Assembly: GCA_023135025.1 (NCBI GenBank)
Contig: JAGLTY010000177.1
Coordinates: 1 to 5,115 of the forward strand
Direction of reading: 5' to 3'
DNA: 5,115 nt
DNA from: Bacteroidales bacterium
GTDB lineage: Bacteria > Bacteroidota > Bacteroidia > Bacteroidales > GCA-2748055
Shown: piece by piece, positions 1-5,115 of the stretch
Layout of the letters: each line of letters begins with the position of its first letter
How positions within the stretch are numbered: the first letter of the stretch is position 1
Made by a program: the position numbers and the translations under genes
Notes under the pieces: generated by a model
The model's database searches: none
The model's input: the letters and a program-made list of their open reading frames with translations, nothing else
What the model was told of the DNA's origin: nothing

Positions 1-431
1 TTATCTTCCAGACTTTCAACCTGCTTCCCAGATATACCGCACTGGAGAATGTGATGTTGCCCCTGATCTATGCAGGTGTTCCCAAATCGGAACGTGCAGA
101 AAAGGCAAAAACTACGCTCGCTGATGTGGGGCTGGCTGACCGGATGGATCACAAACCCAACGAGTTGTCGGGTGGACAGAGACAGCGGGTAGCGGTTGCC
201 CGTGCATTGGTGAATGACCCCTCCATTATCCTGGCCGACGAGCCAACGGGAAACCTGGATTCGAAAACCTCAATGGATCTCATGAAGCTATTTGGTCAAA
301 TCCACGCGAGGGGAAATACAATTATCCTGGTGACTCATGAAGAGTCCATTGCCCGGTATGCACACCGGATCATTCGGTTGCTGGACGGGGAGGTCGATAA
401 GATAGAGATCAATAAAAATCCAGAGAAATAA
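1..431 (+). CDS. ABC transporter ATP-binding protein, LolD/MacB type, 5' end cut by the window
   Basis: This is the nucleotide-binding subunit of an ABC transporter, which hydrolyses ATP in the cytoplasm to drive a membrane partner. The reading frame is open from the first complete codon at 3, so the gene starts before the window and Walker A is not visible. Visible in order are a Q-loop (IFQTFNLLP at the first residues), the ABC signature LSGGQRQR at about residues 55-62 of the visible part, Walker B with the D-loop ([12 protein letters not shown]), and the H-loop histidine in VTHE near residue 112. The Q-loop wording, the [12 protein letters not shown] stretch and the EPTGNLD motif are typical of the LolD/MacB/FtsE group, which works with FtsX-like permeases in lipoprotein release or efflux. 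No permease is in the window, so the substrate cannot be assigned. The TAA stop (429-431) overlaps the proposed start of the next gene. The GTG at 51 is internal and is not the start. Confidence 0.93.
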   Translation, partial: IFQTFNLLPRYTALENVMLPLIYAGVPKSERAEKAKTTLADVGLADRMDHKPNELSGGQRQRVAVARALVNDPSIILADEPTGNLDSKTSMDLMKLFGQIHARGNTIILVTHEESIARYAHRIIRLLDGEVDKIEINKNPEK

Positions 432-985
432 AGAGATCGGGCATCTATACCAAAGGAGGAGATAAGGGTAAAACTTCCCTTATTGGCGGAAGGCGCGTAC
501 CCAAGTATCATTCCCGCATCGAAGCGTATGGTACAGTGGACGAACTGATGGCCCATACCACCATGTTACGCGACCTTGTAAAGGATGTGCAGATCCGGGA
601 TGAGCTGTTAACCATTCTGAATATCCAGATGGCGACTGCTTCGGTACTGGCCGCCGATTGTGATGATTGTCCCCTCGAGATCCCTGTGGTGGGGGATGAA
701 CAGGTCTCCTTTCTGGAAACAAAGATTGATGAAATGGACGCTTCACTGGAACCGCTCACATCGTTCGTTATACCGGGTGGAGACCCGGCCGTATCGCAGG
801 CTCACATAGCGCGGACTGTTTGCAGGCGGACCGAGCGGACTATCCTGAAGCTAGCTCAAGATGTTAATATTCAGGAGGATATCATTCGTTTTTACAATCG
901 TCTTTCAGATTATTTTTTCGTTCTTTCCCGTAAAATTGCACACCTTTCCGGAGTAAGACAGGAACCTTGGAATCCCGGGTTGTAG
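428..985 (+). CDS. pduO: PduO-type corrinoid (cob(I)alamin) adenosyltransferase, probable ATA start
   Basis: This enzyme transfers the 5'-deoxyadenosyl group of ATP to cob(I)alamin or a related corrinoid, giving the adenosyl form of vitamin B12 in the cytoplasm. Read from 428 it is 185 residues, the usual family length. It has the N-terminal ATP-binding loop [15 protein letters not shown] (residues 7-21), then EAYGTVDEL (32-40), a Phe in SFVIPGG (F113) that may match the Phe displacing the lower ligand in the Lactobacillus PduO enzyme, the [10 protein letters not shown] motif (128-137) with the arginines and glutamate expected for ATP binding, and the helix NRLSDYFF (147-154). The frame is open from 416, but no ATG, GTG or TTG lies before the GTG at 536 (codon 37), which would delete the ATP loop. 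The codon at 428 is ATA, followed by KRSGIYTK, and overlaps the ABC stop as ATAA. I therefore infer initiation at ATA, a change from ATG, or a sequence error. The overlap suggests co-transcription with the ABC gene. The family call is firm and the start is not. Confidence 0.9.
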   Translation: MKRSGIYTKGGDKGKTSLIGGRRVPKYHSRIEAYGTVDELMAHTTMLRDLVKDVQIRDELLTILNIQMATASVLAADCDDCPLEIPVVGDEQVSFLETKIDEMDASLEPLTSFVIPGGDPAVSQAHIARTVCRRTERTILKLAQDVNIQEDIIRFYNRLSDYFFVLSRKIAHLSGVRQEPWNPGL

Positions 986-1009
986 GAATTGATTTTTTTT
1001 CTATATTTG
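980..1009 (+). promoter_or_regulatory. Bacteroidota-type promoter for the DUF2795 gene
   Basis: TATATTTG at 1002-1009 matches the TAnnTTTG -7 element of the Bacteroidota primary sigma factor exactly. A TTG at 980-982 lies 19 bp before it, within the spacing known for the -33 element, although it overlaps the end of the adenosyltransferase gene. The spacer carries eight consecutive T residues (993-1000). Transcription would start near 1015, giving a leader of about 35 nt rich in A and T with no clear Shine-Dalgarno sequence. The leader sequence shows no obvious riboswitch. The assignment rests on motif and spacing only. Confidence 0.65.
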
Positions 1010-1050
1010 CGGCTTTTAAAGGCAGCATTTTATATTAAATAAATACGTAG

Positions 1051-1272
1051 ATGTACTGGACCCTGGAATTAGCCTCAAAACTTGAAGATGCACCCTGGCC
1101 TGCAACAAAGGAGGAGTTGATAGACTTCGCCATCAGATCAGGTGCACCCATGGAAGTAATTGAAAACCTGCAGGAGATTGAGGATGAAGGGGATGTTTAT
1201 GAGAGCATAGAAGATATCTGGCCCGATTATCCCAGTAAAGACGACTTCTTCTTCAACGAAGATGAGTATTGA
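1051..1272 (+). CDS. Small acidic DUF2795 family protein
   Basis: This is a 73-residue protein of unknown function that I recognise as a DUF2795 type widespread in Bacteroidota. It begins MYWTLELASKLEDAPWPATKEELIDFA and ends with an acidic, aromatic tail (DDFFFNEDEY). The region from about residue 15 to 50 (ATKEELIDFAIRSGAP, then VIENLQEIEDEG) would form short helices, as in the family. There is no signal peptide or membrane segment, so it should be cytoplasmic, and no catalytic motif is visible. The ATG at 1051 is the natural start because the conserved N-terminus begins there. It follows the adenosyltransferase by 65 bp and has its own promoter-like motif, so it may be expressed separately. 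Its stop lies 20 bp from the end of the convergent OstA-like gene. Family assignment is confident from memory of the sequence pattern; the role is unknown. Confidence 0.85.
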   Translation: MYWTLELASKLEDAPWPATKEELIDFAIRSGAPMEVIENLQEIEDEGDVYESIEDIWPDYPSKDDFFFNEDEY

Positions 1273-1292
1273 TATAAATTTTCTGATCCTCT

Positions 1293-2825
1293 CTATTTCC
1301 AGATAAACACATCTTCCCAGGTTAGGGGGCGCCACTCCTCCAACCATTTGAAATCACTTAAAAGTGCTTCTTCGGCAGGAAACATGGAGAGGGGATAATA
1401 TATCCCATCCGGCTGAGTGGTGTAAACAACCCTCGAAATCTGATTCTCCTTCAGGTAGATAGTCAAATCGGAACATACAGTTTTATTGGCTCCCACAATG
1501 ACATCCTGATCAGTGGCATAGTAGATGGTTTGTCCGTTTCCCGACACCAGGATCCTCTCCAGCTTATTCTCTTTAAAGAAGCCGGTCATCTCTTTACCTC
1601 TCATCTGGTCAAAACTTACAGAATCTTTCTGGGAGGCGACGAAAGCTACCCCGTTGAGTTGCATCCGTTCCAGTTGCTGATCCACCATATAGAGCCTCAT
1701 CTGACTGGCAGTTAGCTGGTTCTCGTCCGACCAGAGCACCGGATCCCCATAGAAATCGAAAACACTGTCAGCTTCCACATATACCAGTGAATCGCACATG
1801 ACCTGTAGATCGGTCCGGTATATTTTCACCTTATAATAGGCCTTCAGGATTCTGCTCTGCTCCTCAAATTCCGGATTCTGCATGGAGTGCAGTGTATCGG
1901 CGTGAACATACATGGTATCGGATCCATCTATCTGTATCATCAGGGCACTGTCGGTGACCATGGCGCTCTCCTGATCGCTGTAATAGAGTCCGAAATTTCC
2001 CTTCAATGTCATATTCTCGGCTGTGTCGATCAGCTCTACATTGGAGTTGGCCCTTCCAAATCCCCGTTCAGCCTCATAGTAGAGGGTATCACCTTTCAGG
2101 ATTCTGCCCGCCTCTTCCATATAGGCATGTTCGGTTACATAGGAGATATCCTGCCGCATGTCGTACCATCCGTTTTCACAATAGATATAGCGCTCGTCGC
2201 CGATGATTTCAGTGGGGCCGCTGAAGTACGAGATCTCCGTCTGGGTATCATACTTCATGCTGTCGGTATGGATGGTGTAGTCAGGATTGATGATTACCAC
2301 ACTATCCATGAAATAGAAAATTTCTGAATCGAGGATAAACCGCCCCCTGCCACTTGTGAGCCGGCTATCTTTCTGTGTCAGAATTCCGCCACCCATATAG
2401 TAGGCGATACCTGCACTCCGGTTGTAATTGAGGGAATCGGTGAGCAGGGTAATGTCTTTGTTCACCAGTTTAACATTGTTTCGGACTCTTGCAATCCTGG
2501 TGGCGCCATTATAATAGGCCAGATCGCCGGTGAGTGTAAGGGTATCGGCCTGCTGTATCTTTACATTGCCGAAGGCATCAACTGAAGATGTGCCAGGATA
2601 GAAATAGGCTGAATCACAGGTCATCACCACATCTTCGTGTTTCAGCCTCACATCGCCGATAAGCTTCCGGGCATCTTTCCCGATCTTCACATCAAAGGCC
2701 GTGAGGTCGGCATTGAGAATCTCAAGCGTGGTGACTTTCTGTCCCGATGCCAGCTGCAAAGGAGCCAGCATGCACAGCATAAGCAGGCTTAAACAGAGGA
2801 ATCGCTTATGCCGGGAAAGGATCAT
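1293..2825 (-). CDS. OstA-like periplasmic protein, LptA/LptD-type repeat fold
   Basis: This 510-residue exported protein belongs to the OstA-like group related to LptA and the N-terminal part of LptD, whose beta-jellyroll fold forms the bridge carrying lipopolysaccharide through the periplasm. The start has a basic stretch (RHKR), a hydrophobic core (residues 9-25) and a likely signal-peptidase site after G28 (LASG, then QK). From about residue 60 to 460 a unit of roughly 29-30 residues recurs, centred on motifs such as MTCDSAYF, LTGDLAYY, LLTDSLNY, IHTDSMKY, LKGDTLYY and VMCDSLVY. The C-terminus is rich in Trp (W494, W498, W503, W509). It is longer than LptA (under 200 residues) and lacks the LptD barrel. 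I chose the ATG at 2825 because it gives an ATGA overlap with surA and a normal signal peptide. The TTG at 2858 would add 11 residues before it. Its position as last gene of a folding-factor operon supports a role in outer-membrane assembly. Lipid binding itself is inferred. Confidence 0.85.
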   Translation of the reverse strand: MILSRHKRFLCLSLLMLCMLAPLQLASGQKVTTLEILNADLTAFDVKIGKDARKLIGDVRLKHEDVVMTCDSAYFYPGTSSVDAFGNVKIQQADTLTLTGDLAYYNGATRIARVRNNVKLVNKDITLLTDSLNYNRSAGIAYYMGGGILTQKDSRLTSGRGRFILDSEIFYFMDSVVIINPDYTIHTDSMKYDTQTEISYFSGPTEIIGDERYIYCENGWYDMRQDISYVTEHAYMEEAGRILKGDTLYYEAERGFGRANSNVELIDTAENMTLKGNFGLYYSDQESAMVTDSALMIQIDGSDTMYVHADTLHSMQNPEFEEQSRILKAYYKVKIYRTDLQVMCDSLVYVEADSVFDFYGDPVLWSDENQLTASQMRLYMVDQQLERMQLNGVAFVASQKDSVSFDQMRGKEMTGFFKENKLERILVSGNGQTIYYATDQDVIVGANKTVCSDLTIYLKENQISRVVYTTQPDGIYYPLSMFPAEEALLSDFKWLEEWRPLTWEDVFIWK

Positions 2826-4168
2826 TTCTGGTTGGCCAGCTGGCCTGAATTTCCACAATCCCTGTAGGCGGGATCTTTACGGATATAGGTGGACTCTTTC
2901 TTCTCTGCATACCAGGCCTTCATCACCTCGTTATTTTTATACATCAATGCCATATTCTGAAGCAGCATGTAATCCTGCTTCAGGTTGGCACGATGCGGCT
3001 CGGTCCTCGATTTCAGGAGGAGCATCTTGTAGCACATCTTATGGTTATGATCGGTCGATTCGTAGGGTTCAGTGAGATCATTCACCTCCATGTTCCGGAT
3101 CATATAGTAATCCTTGGTGGGCAACTGGTCCAGTTCAAAGGTTGATGCCATTGTTTGCGGGTTTACGAGCAATCCACCGTTTACACTTGTCTGGGGGTCT
3201 TCAGAATATCGTTTCGCGGCCCAGTCGAATGAGATGGAGTCGGCCTCGATTACAGTTTTCAGACTATCCATTTTATGAATGGCCTTCTGCCTGGCATTGG
3301 CATCGGCCTTTGGATTCATCAGGATATGCCTGGTATTGGCCATGTCGCCCCGACGCTCCACCATCTGTATGATATGGTAGCCAAAAGAGCTCTCCACGAT
3401 TTTGGATACCTGTTCGGGCTTCAGTGACCAGGCGGCATCGGCATATGCTTTATCCAGCTGGGAGCGCATCATGAATCCGATTTCGCCCCTGCGGGTGGCT
3501 TCAGGAGCCTCTGAATAGAGAATGGCCAGTGTTCCGAAATTCTCGCCCTCCTGAACACGTTTACGCAGTTCAAGCAGCCTCTCTTTTATCTCAAAAACAG
3601 CCTCGTCGCTGTAGTTGGGATAGGCCACTATCTGTGCCAGTTCCACCTCCGTGCTGATATAGGGGATGCTATCGGGATGCATGGAGCGGTAAAAACTTTT
3701 CACATCGGATGGTGTGGTGGTCACATCCTCGGTAATGGAGCTCCTTACCTGGTCAGTCACCATCTGTTCCTTGATCGCTTCCCGTAAATCGTCCTTGATA
3801 TCGAAGATCGATTTATTGAAATAGTCTTCCATTTCATCCTCGCTTCCAAACTGGCCGATAAAATAGTTGAGACGTGACTCCATCTGCAACTCCACCATAT
3901 CGGGACCCACCTCCACACTATCTATCTTGGCCTGGGCCATCAGAAGCTTCCGCTCAATAAAGTGGTTGTAGATATCACAGCGAACACTTGAATTCACGTA
4001 CTTCCCCGACATTTTCATCTGGAGATACTCCTGTTCTATATCTGACTGGAGGATGTGAAAATCTCCCACAACCCCTATGACCCTGTCAATAACCAGCGGC
4101 TGAGCCACTGTGTTTAAAGAGAGGAGTGCTCCCAGCAAAATATATGCAAATCTTCTTTTCATGTTCAT
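2822..4168 (-). CDS. surA: SurA-like periplasmic chaperone / peptidylprolyl isomerase
   Basis: SurA-type proteins hold unfolded outer-membrane proteins in the periplasm, and some of their parvulin domains isomerise proline bonds. This 448-residue protein starts with a signal peptide (KRRF, hydrophobic residues 8-19, likely cleavage after A22). An N-terminal chaperone region follows, beginning VIDRVIGVVGDFHILQSDIE (26-45) and including FIERKLLMAQAKID (70-83), which is characteristic of SurA. The first parvulin domain (about 172-273) has ELAQIV where HIL is usual, but keeps FGYHIIQMVERRGD. The second (about 277-388) has TRHILM and the YSEDPQTSVNGG loop but no GYHI motif. The C-terminus (YIRKDPAYRDC) is typical of Bacteroidota members. 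The ATG at 4168 overlaps the previous stop by one base (TAATG); a second Met is two codons further on. The stop overlaps the OstA-like gene by four bases. It is co-directional with two related proteins, which supports a role in outer-membrane biogenesis. Whether it is catalytic is open. Confidence 0.9.
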   Translation of the reverse strand: MNMKRRFAYILLGALLSLNTVAQPLVIDRVIGVVGDFHILQSDIEQEYLQMKMSGKYVNSSVRCDIYNHFIERKLLMAQAKIDSVEVGPDMVELQMESRLNYFIGQFGSEDEMEDYFNKSIFDIKDDLREAIKEQMVTDQVRSSITEDVTTTPSDVKSFYRSMHPDSIPYISTEVELAQIVAYPNYSDEAVFEIKERLLELRKRVQEGENFGTLAILYSEAPEATRRGEIGFMMRSQLDKAYADAAWSLKPEQVSKIVESSFGYHIIQMVERRGDMANTRHILMNPKADANARQKAIHKMDSLKTVIEADSISFDWAAKRYSEDPQTSVNGGLLVNPQTMASTFELDQLPTKDYYMIRNMEVNDLTEPYESTDHNHKMCYKMLLLKSRTEPHRANLKQDYMLLQNMALMYKNNEVMKAWYAEKKESTYIRKDPAYRDCGNSGQLANQK

Positions 4169-5019
4169 TAATGGTAAATTTCAAACTGGTTCCTGGTCAC
4201 ACCATCTGTATATACACGATGCTCCAACTCCTTGATAAATTGAATCTTGCGCTTATTAAGGATAATATTGGTAATATCTTCTGTAACCATCTCCACAGGA
4301 GCCACCTCTCCCTCGGTCAGGTGATCGCTTATGTGTACGAGATACCTGAATAGAGAGTCGCTTGTCTCAATATTACGGTAACTTCTCAAGTACCTTGATG
4401 GATCCGAAATCTTCATGGGAAGCTGTACCTTGATGGAAGAGAAATTGACCCATGTATCGTTGAAGTCACTAAATTTTTCAGCATAAGTGAGGCAATATTT
4501 CTCCATCTGGTCAAGATCCTCCTCGCGGTTGTTCCAGGACCAGCGCCGCAGTTGCTCCAGGCGAGGGGCAGAGAGGGGTACCTTGATAAAGGTGCCTTTG
4601 ATCACATTCTGATTCAGCAGGAAGTTATTGGGGTTTTCCTTGTAATAGGAGTGGATTTCGCTCTCAGTCACAACAGTGTCCATCTTCTGCTGGAGCAGTT
4701 TCTGACGATAGGTGAAAATCAGCAAAGAGCGGTGATATTCCTCAATCTGTGTTTCAAAATCCATCTGCTCCTCGGTCAGAGCCTCTTCTGCCCTGTGCTT
4801 CATCAGCTGGTCCTTCACCCAGGTTTCAATATAACGTTTTGCAAGCAGCATACTATCCTGCGAATTTGTACCTGTGGGTATGACCTTCTCCAGATCAGCA
4901 GGGTAGAGGTACTGCTCAAATGCGCGGGCCACCGGATCTTCCAGGTTGTTATCCGTAAACAGAGAACAGCCATGTACCATGAATAAAAAGAGTGTTATAA
5001 AAGGTATAATGCTCCTCAT
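4168..5019 (-). CDS. Probable lipoprotein related to SurA/PpiC folding factors, no visible parvulin active site
   Basis: This 283-residue protein begins with a hydrophobic segment and a lipobox-like VHGC, so Cys18 is probably lipidated after cleavage by signal peptidase II; the His at -2 is unusual. Residues 55-125 (DSMLLAKRYIETWVKDQLMKH and onwards to VTESEIHSYYKENPNNF) look like the helical chaperone region that precedes parvulin domains in SurA/PpiC proteins, and this is the main reason for the family call. In the following region, the usual HIL motif is replaced by KGTFIKVPL (141-149), and there is no FGYHI-like segment, so isomerase activity is unlikely. Similar proteins occur next to surA in Bacteroidota, often annotated as hypothetical or as peptidylprolyl isomerases. 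It starts 2 bp after the upstream isomerase gene and overlaps surA by one base, so it is part of the operon. I infer a membrane-anchored holdase or a partner of the neighbouring chaperones. Export is well supported; the precise role is unknown. Confidence 0.75.
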   Translation of the reverse strand: MRSIIPFITLFLFMVHGCSLFTDNNLEDPVARAFEQYLYPADLEKVIPTGTNSQDSMLLAKRYIETWVKDQLMKHRAEEALTEEQMDFETQIEEYHRSLLIFTYRQKLLQQKMDTVVTESEIHSYYKENPNNFLLNQNVIKGTFIKVPLSAPRLEQLRRWSWNNREEDLDQMEKYCLTYAEKFSDFNDTWVNFSSIKVQLPMKISDPSRYLRSYRNIETSDSLFRYLVHISDHLTEGEVAPVEMVTEDITNIILNKRKIQFIKELEHRVYTDGVTRNQFEIYH

Positions 5020-5021
5020 CC

Positions 5022-5115
5022 TTATGATTTTATCCTTTCGAGCAACTCCTGGTTAACCGTCACCGGATATTTCTCTTTTAGTGATTTCAACCATTCCGAT
5101 TCCAGGTATTCCTGG
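5022..5115 (-). CDS. C-terminal end of a probable peptidylprolyl isomerase (SurA/PpiC type), 5' end cut by the window
   Basis: Only the last 30 codons and the TAA stop (5022-5024) are inside the window. They read QEYLESEWLKSLKEKYPV followed by TVNQELLERIKS. The E-W-L-K-x-L-K-x-K-Y-P-V pattern resembles the C-terminal tail of large parvulin-type isomerases of Bacteroidota. The stop is followed after 2 bp by the ATG of the lipoprotein gene. The frame and stop are certain; the product name rests on this short tail and on the gene context, because three such folding factors in a row are common in this phylum. The promoter of the operon must lie upstream, outside the window. Confidence 0.6.
   Translation of the reverse strand, partial: QEYLESEWLKSLKEKYPVTVNQELLERIKS

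Noticed and set aside
480..759. Open frames of 83 and 88 codons on the - strand
   Set aside because: Both are opposite the conserved adenosyltransferase and show low-complexity translations without domain signs.
962..1000. Possible intrinsic terminator before the eight-T run after the adenosyltransferase
   Set aside because: Only weak pairing such as AACC with GGTT can be drawn and it does not abut the T-run, which is better read as promoter spacer.
1281..1307. Possible hairpin between TTTTCTG and CAGATAA in the convergent gap
   Set aside because: The stem is short, AT-rich, has a mismatch, a loop of about 14 nt and no T-run after it.
1887..2327. 146-codon open frame on the + strand
   Set aside because: It is fully antisense to the OstA-like gene, which has a signal peptide and regular repeats. 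The translation shows no recognisable domain.
2823..2858. TTG start at 2858 for the OstA-like gene
   Set aside because: It puts 11 extra residues ahead of the signal peptide. The ATG at 2825 gives an ATGA overlap and a normal signal peptide.
2701..3075. 124-codon open frame on the + strand across the surA/OstA-like junction
   Set aside because: It crosses two well-supported genes on the other strand and has no coding features of its own.
4552..4986. 144-codon open frame on the + strand
   Set aside because: It is antisense to the lipoprotein gene, which fits its operon with tight junctions. The + strand product resembles no family I know.

Overview
The window looks like a chromosomal segment of a Bacteroidota bacterium, most likely of the order Bacteroidales or a close relative. 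This rests on a 7-element of the TAnnTTTG type, start codons without clear Shine-Dalgarno sequences, a small DUF2795 protein of a type common in that phylum, and an OstA-like protein lying next to a run of SurA/PpiC-type folding factors. There is no sign of a mobile element, phage, CRISPR array or RNA gene, and coding density is very high.

The left part (1-1272) is read on the + strand. It holds the C-terminal two thirds of a LolD/MacB-type ABC transporter ATPase, a PduO-type corrinoid adenosyltransferase, and a 73-residue acidic DUF2795 protein with its own Bacteroidota-type promoter. The adenosyltransferase has no ATG/GTG/TTG where its conserved N-terminus begins. The best start is an ATA codon at 428 that overlaps the ABC stop codon as ATAA, exactly where an ATGA overlap would be expected. 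A start at the first in-frame GTG (536) would remove the ATP-binding loop.

The right part (1293-5115) is read on the - strand and looks like the end of one envelope-biogenesis operon. In transcription order it has the last 30 codons of a probable peptidylprolyl isomerase, a lipoprotein resembling SurA/PpiC proteins but without a recognisable parvulin active site, a SurA-like chaperone with two parvulin domains, and an OstA-like protein built of about thirteen repeats of roughly 29-30 residues. Junctions are 2 bp apart, 1 bp overlapping (TAATG) and 4 bp overlapping (ATGA), so translation is probably coupled. The proteins would act in the periplasm and at the outer membrane: folding factors escort outer-membrane proteins, and the OstA-like protein belongs to the fold used for lipopolysaccharide transport.

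The two groups converge at 1273-1292, a 20 bp gap with no convincing terminator. I did not find a clearly new system. The points most worth checking are the ATA start and the tandem set of related folding factors, one of them apparently without catalytic residues.
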